Notes: generated from the letters alone by a model not told the origin. DNA of 64,000 bases from Phoronis australis (GCA_002633005.1 NMRA01000029.1:1345796-1409795), one strand, 5' to 3'. Shown: positions 1 through 12,424, counted from the stretch's first letter. Translations and numbers: made by a program.

Positions 1-1214
1 CCCAAACATGTATTACCTGTTATTTCCACACATTCAGTTGTACCAAATATTACAACCCCCCATGCCAATCCGCCCTCGGGACCTGAATAAGTAATTTAAC
101 AAAATGACTTTAAAAATAGCTGATCCTTTTCAAAGGTTTTGTTCGCAGTCTCCAATATTGAAAGTAGGCTTTGACAACAGATCTGCACTGGATGGGAAGA
201 TCTTGTTGGTTAGTTGCAGTCAAATGCTAAAAAACAATTTTTGTCCATTCAGGGACGGTGCAGAAGCGCTGCATATCTCCTCTGCACGGTACAAGCCTTC
301 ACACCTAAAAACCAAAAGTTACGTGAAAACTGACGTGACAGATTTCCATTTCAACGTGTAATAGATTTCCAGAAGACATATGATAGGGAGTAAACAAATA
401 GTCTAATGCAATGGATATTTATCACTCACGTACCCTTTGCCATTGGGATTGGATTGTAATCTTAAATAAAATTTAACCTGTATCGAGTTGACAGCATAAA
501 TTTTCAGCATTGATTGATGTAACTGTCACTGATAAGCTTTTAGAAATCATTCCAAACAATAATAATGCTTTGATGTACGAAAAGATCCCGATTGCTACGT
601 CCAGTATCGTATCACATATCACAACATACAAAGATTAACCAGACTCTGGCTGGCGACTGACTGCCACGAAGTCGACATCGGCGAGTGCCTCAGTTAACAG
701 GCATCGGTAGAATAATCATGGAATAATCGTTAAAATGATCACAAACCTTACCTTTGTATGAGGTCGTGCTTACTTCCCCTCATAGAAGCACCCTTTTTAC
801 GCAATCTCAGATTCAGTTGGCACGGCTGCAAGCCATTTCACCATGTATTTAAATTGCTCGCGAAATCGAGGCTGTTAATCTATCACCACTAGTACACGCA
901 CGCCCTCTTGTTGTTGTAGATTTTCCGAATAGCCCCATTAAGGCCGAGATATGACAATTTCCATTTTTGGCAGCGGCCATTTTGGATTGTGTGCATAGCA
1001 CCCACCAGGGACACATTTTGTTTGTCGTGTTTTTTATTTATGTTAAACATTTCACTAAGACTGTACCAAATTGCAAAAACTTGTCACAAAGTGCTCGATT
1101 TTGATAAATTTCCTTCCCGCTCTTGCGCAGAAGGCATCAAACGCTATCCGCTCGTAAAAACTTTAAAAAGACCACAAATTAACACTCATCAAATAAGAAG
1201 TTTCGGAAAATTAC
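1..1214. other. Intron or flank with no recognised gene
   Basis: No open frame here resembles a known domain on either strand. The partner exon for the second F5/8C domain of gene 3 (its second half) is not visible, so it must lie beyond the left edge or be too diverged to see. Confidence 0.5.
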
Positions 1215-1409
1215 CACAACAGATTCCGACGATTTCGATGCTGACGTGTTTCACGATGTAAAGCGCTTGTAAATCGACTTTCCACCAAGAACTACTGTCT
1301 TCGGTAGTTTTGGAGCACGTTGAAAGTGTGTCGTCTATCGCCAGAGCAGCATAAGATACATCCCTGGTGCTTGACTGTTCGGCGGGCTTATCGAGCAAGT
1401 AAATGGCAT
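1215..1409 (-). CDS. F5/8C (fucolectin-like) domain, first-half exon, gene 3
   Basis: This exon encodes the N-terminal half of an F5/8 type C / fucolectin-like jelly-roll domain, an extracellular module that typically binds carbohydrate or phospholipid. Seen: KPAEQSST, then AIDD, SSSWWKVDL and a C-terminal ICC. The frame runs from an acceptor after TATTTGAAG to a donor TGTG/GTAATT, giving phase 1 at both ends. The adjacent exon at 1804-2052 encodes a second half and the exon at 5871-6065 another first half, so gene 3 has at least two F5/8C domains in a row. The second half of this one is outside the window. A long CA microsatellite starts about 30 bp upstream of the acceptor. Domain identity is firm; ends are inferred from splice consensus. 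Confidence 0.8.
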
Positions 1410-1437
1410 CTTCAAATATGGAAAGCATTGTCATGAC

Positions 1438-1439
<2 letters not shown>

Positions 1440-1494
<55 letters not shown>
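1440..1494. repeat. (CA)n microsatellite
   Basis: Uninterrupted CA dinucleotide run of about 54 bp, just upstream (on the minus strand) of the F5/8C exon acceptor. Confidence 0.98.
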
Positions 1495-1498
<4 letters not shown>

Positions 1499-1679
1499 AT
1501 CATTGTATTTCATATAGTGCTTTAAGACATCAAACAGTTATTGTGTTGAGAAGTGCAAATTGGCCTCTGGGGCTGAGACATGAAAGCTGTAAGGTATCAG
1601 ACCTTGTTTTATGTTTTGGCTCAATGGAAGCAAAAGAACCTTACACAGGCAGTATACAAACAGATGCACTCGCGCACTT

Positions 1680-1738
1680 ACATACAAGCGCACACGCACA
1701 CACACGTACCTACCCAGCCAGCCGCCCACCCGACACAA

Positions 1739-1769
<31 letters not shown>

Positions 1770-1773
1770 CATA
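1680..1773. repeat. CA-rich microsatellite region
   Basis: Interrupted CA/CG-CA repeats with a pure CA run near 1737-1762. It lies in the intron between two F5/8C exons. The open frames it produces on both strands are low-complexity artefacts. Confidence 0.9.
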
Positions 1774-1803
1774 TATCACTGGAACGTGGCTAGCTAGACC
1801 TAC

Positions 1804-2052
1804 CTTGTTGTCTACTATCTTCGAAACTCGCCCACAATTGTTTACCATGGATTTGTATTGAACAAAGCTGTAAAGAAGTCTTTATTCCATTAGACTTGAA
1901 AGTCACGAAGCGTCCATAAGTGTGCGGTGGGCAGCTGACGTGAGGTACAACTCTGTCTTGGTTTGATGTTCTATAGGTGCCGCACAGACAGTCGTCCATC
2001 GATGGAGTGGTCGATTTCGACAGAGTTATAGAAATAGTTTTTTCCTTAGAAT
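1804..2052 (-). CDS. F5/8C (fucolectin-like) domain, second-half exon, gene 3
   Basis: This exon encodes the C-terminal half of an F5/8C domain. It begins DSKEKTISITLS after a clean acceptor (TATATTTCGCAG) and contains DDCLCG, SCPPHTYGRFVTF and LCSIQIHGKQL, which is the usual 'CG..C...GRYV.....LC.IEI.G' pattern of this family. It ends at CAAG/GTAGGT. Both junctions are phase 1. It pairs with the first-half exon at 5871-6065, about 3.8 kb upstream, and is followed by a further first-half exon at 1215-1409. It aligns residue for residue with 25229-25453 in gene 1, including the split aspartate/asparagine codon at its start. Confidence 0.85.
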
Positions 2053-2198
2053 CTGCGAAATATATCACATGAGTATCTACTTCTTCGCTGCTGAACTCGA
2101 CACCATATTATTGCCACCGTCACTGCATTAAATAGCCAAAGCAATATTCAACCCCGTTCTGTGTGATTTCTATCAAAACAGATATTGCATAATTACCA

Positions 2199-2645
2199 TT
2201 TCCCCACAGGCATCCTCAGCTTCTGACCGTCTCCAACACACTATACATGTATATACTACAAGGTATGACACTCGGGACTAGGAATTCCACGGGTGCTTCA
2301 TTTCAGCCGTCCATATCAAACACAAAACTCAATAAATTTACACAAAACAGGGTTCAACAAACCATGAGCAATTGCTCTTTCTTTTGATAGCGTTTACGGT
2401 GTCCTGCTCCAGCGAGTTCGCAACAAATTCGGGGTCAAAAAATCTTTCCAAAAATCCGATGCCTACTGTCAATGTCCCCCAACAATTTCTCATGCTTGGC
2501 TGAACCCCGATTTATGTGAATTTATTGAGTTTTGTGTTTGATATGCACAGCTGAAGTGATGCACCCGTGGAATTCCTTGTCACGAGTGTCATTATATAGT
2601 GTATTGTGGACGATCAGAAGCTGAGGACGCCTATGCATTTCCGCT
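2199..2645. repeat. Foldback (inverted-repeat) element
   Basis: About 140 bp at 2199-2345 is repeated in reverse complement at 2516-2645, separated by roughly 170 bp. Shared stretches include GGAATTCCACGGGTGC and the block around ATCAAACACAAAACTCAATA. This is the structure of a MITE-like foldback element. It lies in the gene 3 intron. No coding capacity is seen. Confidence 0.85.
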
Positions 2646-2966
2646 GTCTGATAGAAGCATTAGTGAACAGATGTGCCCGGAGTGTACACATTACACATAT
2701 CTTCGAGTGGAAGAGTAGGTATTCCTGAAGTGTCACTTGTTTGTTAACCCGTCAATATTTGTTGCAAGAAGTCGATAGAAGTCTGTTGAACTATGCTATA
2801 TTAGCGATTCCCATTTCTACGCCAGCGTGGGACCGCATTCTGTGGTTTTGAATGGAAAAGGTACATCACTAACGAAAAAGGGTTTTGTCTACTAACAAGG
2901 AAGTTGCAAGAAAAGGAAAAGATACACGCCCGTTTCAGCAAAATGTCGTATTTAACGACGCATTCA

Positions 2967-3989
2967 CAGTGGCGGATCAAGGATATCACAAGGGGGGCCC
3001 AACACTTTGTCTGAAAACATTTGTGCAACGCACGATTAGATGCGCATAGCACCGAATGGGGGGGAGGTCGGGAGGGGGTTCCGCCCACCTCCCGCCTAGG
3101 AAAATTTTTCTGTTTTTCCTCTAAAAATCAAGCATTTTCCTTGATTCCTGAAGTATTATCCAAGAAAAAAGGCAAAGAAAAAGAAAAGAAAAAAGAAAAA
3201 GAAAAACGGCACGTGTCAAACATGAAAAAGGGCAATGACCACATACTCGAACTCACGATCTGACGATTAGTGCGCGCGTGCTTTACCAATGTACCACCAC
3301 GACTTCACTCACGTTCTTAATAATGAGAGATCTAGTTGTTTATGGTCCACAGCGTTTGCGCGCGAAACCTACTTCCTTTTGTAATGCTTATTACACTTTT
3401 TATATTTGTGCAATCAGTTCGTAACAAGTTTTTTGTATTTAAAATAGTCTTCAATTGCCCAAAAGACCAAATCCGTTTTTTGTGTTGGCATTAATGACGC
3501 GATTGCTTTGGAAATCGTCTTAAGTTAAGGTTTGACAAAGAGAGAATTATGAGTTTCTGAGTGATTCACTAAGGCTTCGATTAAAATTGACATCTTAGCA
3601 GCAGCTTCTGGTTTTTCATCTTCACTCAGATACCATCTTCTTTAAAAAAAGGAAGTAATTTTCTTCATTGCACAGTGAAGCAGACGACGGAAACGGAGTC
3701 GTAGTGCGCAGCGCCACTGCCGGTCGCCTGGGATATCGGGGGAGAGCCTACATGTATAATTAGCCATAGTTTCGTTGACACTTGAAATTGGATCTGAGCC
3801 CCCCCCCCCCCCAAACACATTAAAACTGCACACATTTAAGTCTTGTTTTCGCAGTATAATGTTAATTACCGGCCGGGTTAATTAATAAACTCAACATTTC
3901 CCTAAGTTCTTGCTTTTTTATCTTTTACGGCAGCCAAGGGGGGGGGGCTGGGCCGGGCCCCCTGGGCCCCCCCTATAAATCCGCCTATG
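2967..3989. mobile_element. hAT-like non-autonomous element
   Basis: The left end CAGTGGCGGATCAAGG and the reverse complement of the right end, CATAGGCGGATTTATAGG, form imperfect terminal inverted repeats of the CAG-GGCGGAT type often seen on hAT transposons. G/C runs lie just inside both ends. The 8 bases on each side share ATTCA, compatible with a worn 8-bp target duplication. No transposase frame is seen. A tRNA-like segment lies inside at 3241-3302. Confidence 0.5.
3241..3302 (-). repeat. tRNA-derived SINE head
   Basis: Read on the minus strand, the segment has an A-box-like TACATTGGTAAAGCACG and a B-box-like GTGAGTTCGAGTATG at tRNA spacing. An A/G-rich low-complexity tail lies at 3160-3210. 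The acceptor stem is not convincing, so this is a tRNA-derived SINE rather than a working tRNA gene. Confidence 0.5.
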
Positions 3990-5870
3990 ATTCATATAGT
4001 CTAGACGGAGACTTTGGTATATACAGTAAGGCACCAGCCTTACTCTGTATGCCATCTGAAATTATACAAATGCGATCGTATCTATTACATTTTTGACCTC
4101 TGATACTTCTTTCTTCCTTCCAATATATGTACGTGTATTCATCATTGGGTTCGCGTTTTCTTGCCAGCTCTCTTTTACCAACATTGCCTTTTCGTTTTGT
4201 TGCCATAATGTCATGGTTCATTCGTCGATTTGTCGCAAGTAAGAACTAAACGCTTTTTCATTCGAAAGCATTTGTCAATCAGAGAGCAGGCATACCAGTA
4301 GTCTTGAAATAATATAAAAAGATGTATCAATCCTGTGGGGATCATGAGGTCATACGGACTGGAGAGCCATAAGGTAAGGTACATATATCCTGATAAGCCC
4401 CCCGGATCGGGCTACATGTACATGCATACATGTTTTTGTCTTATTACACGGCCACCGATGCTATCCCTGATTTGTTGATGGGCTTGTTCTTATCTGCATC
4501 AATGAAACGACATCTTATGCTCGCTTCGTAATCAGGATGTATCTTGCTGATTCGTTTCCTGAGCAGGAGCTAAAAAGGGATAATTATATCGTGGGAGGAA
4601 ATATGATGAAATACAGAAACGCATTTCTAGTTGGTAGAAACAGCCCCGTTTAATCGTGGACGAAGATGGAGGCCACATTAAACATAGCCAGCCAGCTAGC
4701 TGTATGAAAACTATCGTCAAAATACAGCTAGGTACCACTACGTGTTTTTCTTCCACAGACCCCGAAATTGCACTCAGCCATGGTAGTTCTGCTCGTCAAC
4801 TAGCCGTTAAACCTGTATCAGCATGTAGAGCTAAAGACCGGACGGGGTGCATGCAAAATCTGGAAATCAACCGACACTCACCTTAGCCGTTACAACCGTT
4901 TAAGTGAAAAACAATGCTACAATAGTCATTTTCTTGCGTCATTCTCGACAATGAAAAGTATACGTTGTTGTTTTGAAAAGAGTACGCTCGTGTCACGCGC
5001 ACGCGCCATTTCCTGAATTTTTGTGACAACTTCGCAGCAGGAAAATTTGTTCTGAAATTCGGTTTTTCGGTATCGAAATTTTAAAATTTTATAATGAAGT
5101 GACACCAGTTCCAATAATTCGTTGTGTCGTGTACGCAACCTTGTGAAAGAACAACAGTTGACTGAAGAATCGGCGAAAAAGAAACTGGCCAATAGGTGAC
5201 GCAATGTTTCATGGCGCCGAAAGCCGACGCGGAAGATCGCTCCAAAACTTAAGCAGCAGAATAACGGTAGAACGCCAGTTTTTGCAACACCGTTAAATAA
5301 TTTAGTTTACTCAAAGGAGACAGTAGTTTTTAATGACACTAATTTTGAGTCAGATTCTATCTTACCACTTTGACCCACATCGGCGCAAAGCTGTATATTT
5401 AGTATACAGCTTTGTAGCAAGGCTACATTAAACACAGACTGAAATAAACGAGCTTCCTTTTGATTTTTTTTACCGGATATATTTAATTTCGGTTACTGCA
5501 TTGCTGATAAATTACTTGTCAAAAAGTGGCTCACTTTTTGGACACCTGATATACGTACCTCGTACGGAAAATGCTAAATATTGACTATTGTATCGAATGA
5601 GCGTGGAATCAAGATCATCTTCAGTGGTCGCCGTAGTGTCCACGAATTTTTAAGTGTTAGGTTATGCGGGACAAACACCACCACTCACTCCATTATGACA
5701 CGGCAACCATTTTGTGACATATGTTGTCACCCAGTCGACAATATGTGTCGAGTGTGACAATGTATATTACAATAAACACTGGCAACACGATAAGTAACAG
5801 CCCTGCAGTTGTGGAAATTAGCGTTACAAAGTGTCTAAATCACGGCGAGTGATCAACGAAAATACTTTAC

Positions 5871-6065
5871 CGCAACAACCCTTCGAGTATTCCACCGATA
5901 CCGATTCAACGACGTGGAAAGTTTCCAAGTCCAATCTCCACCATGATGAGTTCCCTTGTGCTGTCTCAGCGCACGTTTGCTCGAGTCCATCGGTTGCTAG
6001 TTCTGCTTTCAAATCTCGGTAAGTACTCGACTGATCTGCAGGCTTTTTACTGATGTCAATTATAT
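5871..6065 (-). CDS. F5/8C (fucolectin-like) domain, first-half exon, gene 3
   Basis: First half of an F5/8C domain. The frame reads DISKKPADQSSTYRD, then ATDG, SSWWRLDL and YSKGCC. The acceptor is TAAGTTTTGCAG and the donor is TGCG/GTAAAG, a good consensus; both are phase 1. It is the most upstream exon of gene 3 that I can identify, and no signal-peptide exon was found between it and the end of gene 1 near 12.4 kb. Gene 3 is probably another tandem copy of the REJ/PLAT receptor family whose remaining exons lie off the left edge; that part is inference. Confidence 0.82.
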
Positions 6066-7453
6066 CTGCAAAACTTATTCTTTGTTCATGTATTATGATG
6101 CCATGTGCTCATACACTTGAACAAATCCAAAATGGTTCGAATTGTAAAGTGTTCTCACCCAGAAGTTCATCTAACGATTCCACACAAAATGATGCTGATC
6201 ACGTACATTTAGCGAGCCCTCTCACAGAATGAGCTGATCTACTCCAAAATGGGATATCATTTGAAAATTTATCTCAAATTCATGATACCTGTAAATAGTG
6301 CTAACTTACTTAACACGTTATTTAGAAATTTAAGGCTATTTAACATTAATATTTCATCACAAATGTCTGATTTTTCGATTAGATAGAATTGAGAATTGGC
6401 CTTGTAAGAGATTCACGCTTGGCGCTTACCTTAAGAATTCAAACTAGACAGGATCCCACCGTAACCCGACGCCTCGGAGGCATTTACATTCACGTCCACT
6501 TGACCGATTGGCTGGCATTCGGGTCAAATCGATTGAGAAAAACAACTTACCTGCAGAATGGGGGTGGATTGACAGGAGAGCTGTTAAGGCTAAAAGTGTG
6601 GTGACAAAAATGTGGTTTGCAATTGCTTGATGCATGATCTTTGTGAGTGCACGAGCTCGTAAACACAGACGAGAGTCGAATGGACCAAGAATCTCACATT
6701 CTCGTGAAGGAAGTGACTGTGACTTTAAATCACGAGCATAGACGCGAGTTACCACAAAGTGCACAAGTCTACGGTTCAGAGTTGAGCATGCTTACTACGT
6801 GGGCACTCATGGCGTAGATAGCCATGAAGAGTAAACGAGCCAATTTTCACGTCCGTTGGCCCCAAACAATCAACCAAAAACTTCACTCAAAACAGTTAAA
6901 TGGAGAATCCTATATTCGTCTAAGGGTTATGACATGGGCAAAACCTCTTGGAAATTTCGTCAAAATCCCAAGGCTCCACGAGTCTAAAACTTTCAACCAC
7001 ATGACGTCACTTTTGTAAAAGCACGCTTGCGCAATGTAAAGTACTTTTTGTTAATAGTTTTATCTTAAACTTGACAATTGCAAATTGCATTCGGCTTTCG
7101 TAACAATTATCAAGTTAGACTCTAATAAATGGTCTTTAAAGTTGTAACATTAAAAGTTTACAAATGTTTATGAATAACAGTCAGCAAGGCTTCCCCGCGC
7201 GTGAGTACCGAGTTGACCTTCAAGTTGAGACAGCACAGCTAACAGAGTCTCACTGCGATTCTTGAAATGGGGTTCGTCTCCTTTTGAATAAACGTGGATA
7301 TGGAATTCGTTGCCGAAGATGTGTACGTTTAAGACGTTGTTTGCATGTCCTTCCTACTCATAGCTGTTAGACACTGGGGCATTTTTGTAAGTTTTTTCTA
7401 GAATGTGATGCGCACATACATGTAATTACGTGGCTAATTCTTTTCTCGTTGAA

Positions 7454-8242
7454 GGCGAAGGCAACACTTTTTCATGATATTTTTAGCAAAAATAAGGTTC
7501 GTTGATCATCTCAGGTATGTTTTTCAATTACTTAAGCTTTTTGTAATTTAAGCAATTACTCTTCTTCTGCTCCGGAGGTGACGTTTTGACATGTCACACT
7601 GTTGCTGCGTACCGAGATGTACTCATTACCGTCTCATGGACAGAAGAACAACTATCTCACTTGCCCGAGTGTCTCGCGACACACTCCCAGTGGATAGTGA
7701 CCTATGAGCACACAAACAGCTTACATGCCGCCGTGTGACTCCCTCACCACACTCCTGGTACCTTTTAAGTAGCTCCAATACTTTAGACAAGTCCAAAATA
7801 AACTTATCAAAATTTAAATAGCTCACCGATCTTTTCATTGAACGGCGAACTGTCCTCTTCACTGGGTGTCAAACTGGGCCTGTATTCACTCCCACTACTT
7901 AACATCGCAACAGGGCTGCTTACAGGCTCTGGGCGATAATGAGTACGCTGCAACCGTGTGGCATGTTCACTGACTCGTAAACAAAAGCAAACGACGACCG
8001 AACTTATCGCAACCGAGGTAGAACAATAACTGAATCGACAGCTCCCACAGTGAGACTACATATATATGAAAAGAAATTGGCGAGAAATTCTTGCCTATCA
8101 AAACGTCACTTCCGGAGTAGAGAAGGAATAATCAATTAAATTACGAAAAGCTGTAATTAAGTGAAAAGTATGTCTGGGATAATCAACGAACCTTACTTTT
8201 TTACTCAAAACGACATGAAAAATATTGCCGTCGTCTTCAAAT
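7454..8242. mobile_element. P-element-like non-autonomous transposon
   Basis: About 140 bp at 7454-7600 is repeated in reverse complement at 8095-8242 (shared core ATAAGGTTCGTTGAT, then the region around GTGACGTTTTG), giving long terminal inverted repeats. The same terminal sequence occurs a third time at 52513-52668, where it is followed by a THAP-domain frame. Here the start of the same THAP frame is kept near 7595-7640 (CCCVPRCTHY) and the rest is lost. The natural reading is an internally deleted derivative of a THAP-transposase element. The second half is duplicated at 8257-8813 by the assembly (see that entry). Confidence 0.65.
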
Positions 8243-8813
8243 ATCAACTGGGAGCNGACCTATGAGCACACAAACAGCTTACATGCCGCCGTGTGACTCC
8301 CTCACCACACTCCTGGTACCTTTTAAGTAGCTCCAATACTTTAGACAAGTCCAAAATAAACTTATCAAAATTTAAATAGCTCACCGATCTTTTCATTGAA
8401 CGGCGAACTGTCCTCTTCACTGGGTGTCAAACTGGGCCTGTATTCACTCCCACTACTTAACATCGCAACAGGGCTGCTTACAGGCTCTGGGCGATAATGA
8501 GTACGCTGCAACCGTGTGGCATGTTCACTGACTCGTAAACAAAAGCAAACGACGACCGAACTTATCGCAACCGAGGTAGAACAATAACTGAATCGACAGC
8601 TCCCACAGTGAGACTACATGTATATGAAAAGAAATTGGCGAGAAATTCTTGCCTATCAAAACGTCACTTCCGGAGTAGAGAAGGAATAATCAATTAAATT
8701 ACGAAAAGCTGTAATTAAGTGAAAAGTATGTCTGGGATAATCAACGAACCTTACTTTTTTGCTCAAAACGACATGAAAAATATTGCCATCGTCTTCAAAT
8801 ATCAACTGGGAGC
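7699..8813. repeat. 557-bp direct duplication around a single N
   Basis: Bases 7699-8255 and 8257-8813 are almost identical and the single N at 8256 separates them exactly. Only scattered substitutions differ (for example ACTCAAAACG versus GCTCAAAACG). Because the copies abut the N exactly, this is most likely two overlapping allelic contig ends that were not merged, rather than a real tandem duplication. Confidence 0.85.
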
Positions 8814-10439
8814 ATAGGAACAAGTATCTGTCTTAAATCTTATAAGCGATTTTCATGAAACAGGTCCCATACTTTAAATCGGTCGCCCCGTACGCTGCCT
8901 AGAAACGTAAGTTCTGAGCTCTTGCTAGACGTTTTGCCTACCTTTTGCCACCCGCCCTAAAACCAGACAGCAAACCTGCATTCGCACGCTCTGTTCCCCA
9001 ACAATACCATATTACTGGCAAACATAATATCATCGTGCATTTCAATGTAATGGTCATTACTCCTTTGACCACAGATATATGTTAGAACTCGTTTATGAAG
9101 GTTCGTTTTAAAAAGTTGATCTTTCTGCGACCAAACGACCTATAAATGTACCAATTATCCCAGTTGTCTTTCGTGTCCGTGAATACTCCATGAGCAGACT
9201 GTTTGTCATGTGCGAGTTTGCTAAAAACAACTCCTAGGATCTTCCAAAGAAATACTATTCTTAGGATACTGTAAGAGAAAGCATTGACACGTCCTTATAA
9301 AATGATCGAAAATACTACTTAGTTTCGTTTTATGAAAAGGGAATTTAGCAAAAGTGCAAAGCCTCTGAGAATGTAGACATCAATGCTACCTACAGAACTA
9401 ATTACGCAAAATTGCATGTACTTGGTTAAACCTTTACTCAGCAATTGGGAAATGGAAGCGCAAGACCTATTTCTGTCTTAAAGCCTGTCTTAAACAAAAA
9501 CAACTGTAAATTGCTACAGTATGTTAAAAGCATCTCTCTGATCCCACTAGTTCCATAAATTGCCAAATGCAATAGTTGTTAGGCGTATTGGTTTGTTTTA
9601 GTCTACGTCACTGCGAGAATCATCTTTTAATCCAAACAGCTGCAAACAACACCCGCATGCAATGGTGTTCTACTCAGACCCCTGTTCACTACAACTGTTA
9701 TCGGCCTTTCGTTGGTTGTGCTGGGATCTCACGGTGATGCAATCTGGAACGAAAAGGCAGCTTCACCTATCATTTGACAGGCCTACATTTGTGTGATTTA
9801 ACTCGCTTTTCTCATTTTGCTAGCGCTTTGCTATACCTGGTTAACCCAATAAACCTAAAATAACAACATTCCGTTGAAGTTAGGCTTTTTAAACGTCACT
9901 TTTCAAGTAACAGCCTCCTGGTACACACTTCTACTCGCTGTATTCTCTCTTTGCTGAATTGTGCTTCATTATGTATTGATAAAGTCTGTATTTTGGGAGA
10001 ACACAAAAATTAAGATGACAGAAAGGCACTTTTGATTGAAATATCTTCTGATAATAGTGCGTAGCAAATTTTATTGAGACCCATAGGTCATCGCTTTTCC
10101 CGAAAAATACAACTTCAAATCTGCGAAAGATGATGCGTAAAAATTATTTTTCTGACAGGAGCACACCAAAGACAGCAAATATACGTAGACAATGAAAATA
10201 AGCTGAAGGCGACGTCATGTTTGTAATTTTCAAAAACCCCACGTGACTCCTAAAACAAGTGAAATATTAATGGAGGCGCAATAGAAACGAAATATAAATG
10301 AACAAAATTTTATTTAGAATCGGTTTAGATATACACAACTTAAAGGAGAATACCACCCGATTTAATTAGTCTTTTTTGCCGTCTTAATCAGTCTATATCC
10401 ACATCGCCTCGCATACGGTCGACCTTACTTTGCCAAGAG
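8814..10439. other. No recognised feature
   Basis: No open frame of useful length exists on either strand and no repeat structure was seen. Confidence 0.4.
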
Positions 10440-10740
10440 GTGTCGCGTTAACCTGTGAGGAAGGTGAGAATCGACGCTATCGACGTCAGTGGTTCATATG
10501 CAGAGTGAATGCTGCTATGTTGCGGTGCATCGTTACCGCTTGTCCGAACTAAGCAGCTGCGAGGAAAGCGGGTATATCGTTTTTTTACTTCCTCGAAAGT
10601 CCGAAATGCTTAGGAAGTGGCTCATGGTAGTGAAGAATGAAATCTACGCTGTAAATAGCAAGTATGAGGCCGTGAAACATCTCCGTGTCTGTGGCTTGCA
10701 GACGTCGACAGTGCCTGACGAATGCCGGTTTATCAAATAA
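10440..10740 (+). pseudogene. THAP-like zinc-finger remnant
   Basis: The open frame from 10489 encodes SECCYVAV, then VFLLPRKSEMLRKWLMVV and RVCGLQ. This follows the THAP order: an N-terminal C-x-C pair, a FxxxP followed by an arginine-rich helix ending in W, and a C-terminal VC.LHF. The final histidine-phenylalanine is replaced by Q-T, so the C2CH zinc site is incomplete. THAP domains bind DNA in P-element transposases and in host regulators. The frame is short and stops at once, so a decayed mobile-element fragment is favoured. A different coding-like fragment lies head-on just downstream. Confidence 0.4.
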
Positions 10741-10748
10741 CTCCATAC

Positions 10749-10878
10749 GTTCCGTTGTCTGAGCTTGTTCACGGCGCCTCTCTAGTATTTCTTCATCACT
10801 GTATTCCTGTTCGAATTGATAGCCTGTAAAACTTAACGATACTCCTTCGAAGTCGAGACTGATGAGCTCTAGCTCGTC
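10749..10878 (-). pseudogene. Acidic coding-like fragment, possibly P2X7-like N-terminus
   Basis: The minus strand reads DELELISLDFEG, then GYQFEQEYSDEEILERRREQ. An acidic start followed by a Y.FEPEYTDEE-type motif and an arginine-rich helix is what I recall for invertebrate proteins with a P2X7-receptor-type intracellular domain. A stop lies directly upstream, while a methionine start (MATQSQS) is visible in the next frame, so one base is out of register. The cysteine-rich core expected downstream is not seen. The assignment is tentative. Confidence 0.3.
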
Positions 10879-10884
10879 CTAAGT

Positions 10885-12418
10885 CGGGATTGCGACTGAG
10901 TTGCCATGCTGACGTTTATTACTGAGCGTACTGTTTCAAAATGAATTATTCTCACCCTAACCAATACTTGTATAAAACTGAAACAAAGTCTGTCTCATTA
11001 GATGCAATTTGTAATGCCTTTGGAGTGTTCATGAGTGCATATGATTTGAGAAGCCAGCAATGAATAAATCACTGCGTTGCCGGCTTTAGGTGCAAATAAA
11101 ACTAATTGACGGGACATCGAAGCCGTGTGAGCTCATGCTAATTTAGTGTTTGCTGGCAGAAACTGTTGTGAAACAACTCGATTTCCATCCCACGGCCAGG
11201 TGGTAGGAGAATCCTTATTTACATTTACATTACTCAAATAAAGATTGTCAATGTACAACTTCTGCCGTGACGTTGCTGTGGCCAAAACGGAACCTGAATT
11301 TGCGGCCCTCGACGAGTAAGTAGATTTGCAGTTTCTTGATTAATTCACCAACATGATCAGGTGCACATTACTTTGGCTCACTAGTATAGTATTTTCTTGA
11401 CTAGAAGTTTAGTTTCCACTGAACTTTGGCTGGTTTATGTTCGTGATGTCTGATCAGTTTCCGAGCCACTGGCCGGGATGAACGAGTCAATCCGGCCGGC
11501 CGCCGACGTGCCTGATCGGGCTCCGAGACACTGGCTAGGATTACAAGCGTTTTGAGTTTAGAAATCGAAAAACCACAACTCTAAACAACACAGATCTAGG
11601 TTCTCCTGTCTGTAGCCCACGGAAAATACTTCGACATTATCTCCGAACAGACCCCAAACTCCTGCTACGGACCTTATTGGCCTGCCGATCTTTGTAGGCT
11701 ACGGTGTGTCCAAATACCAATAAATCCATAAGAGCGAAATAAAACAACACGTTTTTATAAGAACTCAGTGTATTTTTAAGGGTTTTACATCGGAGTTTGA
11801 TGATTTATTTGTGTTAAACGATAACTTCAGTAACCCGTGTTGTGAACTGCTGAACAAACTGCGTGTGAAACCGATGACGTCATTGGATAATTTTAACACC
11901 TCCGTCTGCCGTCAGGTGTCAGGTAAGGCAACCGTACGTGTCGTTTTGGAGTAGAACTACTAGATCTAAATTGATACAAATTAGGCTGTTTTTTGGGTGG
12001 CATGCTCCTTAATGTTTACAGTGATGCAAATAATGAATTCTTTAAATAGAATAACTAATGTTACACAACCCTGCGTCTCCAATCAAAACCAAAATAGTGT
12101 GAATCTGAACCCATCTTGTAAATCAAACAAAATGAAGATGAGAGAAAGACGCCGACGGCGGAAATGGAGTGTCGAAGGCTTGAAACTTTTGCCATGCCAA
12201 ATGTAACATATTTGGATATTCGAGGACTTCCAAGCCTGAGCACCTGATGGCGGGTGTCGTAACGAATACTATCGCAACTTCCATAACTTGTTGTTCACTA
12301 TCTAGTAACGCATGTTCATTTTCAACGCATGCAAAATTCAAACTGCTACATGCAGATAAGTTACCTCTGCTCATCGATATGGCTTAGAAAGGTTTAGAAA
12401 TGTAGTACCGGCAGCAAC
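10885..12418. other. Intergenic sequence without clear genes
   Basis: Only short open frames occur. A weak local duplication near 11448-11545 repeats the idea 'TGATC...CTCCGAG-CACTGG-CGGGAT'. Nothing else was recognised. Confidence 0.4.
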
Positions 12419-12424
12419 TTTAAT
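12419..12424 (-). promoter_or_regulatory. Candidate polyadenylation signal, gene 1
   Basis: ATTAAA on the minus strand, about 310 bp past the gene 1 stop. It is the nearest variant signal I found; the site is only suggestive. Confidence 0.3.

Noticed and set aside
1189-1793. Cysteine/valine- and histidine/threonine-repeat open frames
   Set aside because: They are translations of CA microsatellites in several frames. The real coding part of 1189-1503 is only the F5/8C exon at 1215-1409.
7699-8813. Genuine tandem duplication of the transposon end
   Set aside because: The copies meet exactly at an N, which fits unmerged contig ends better.
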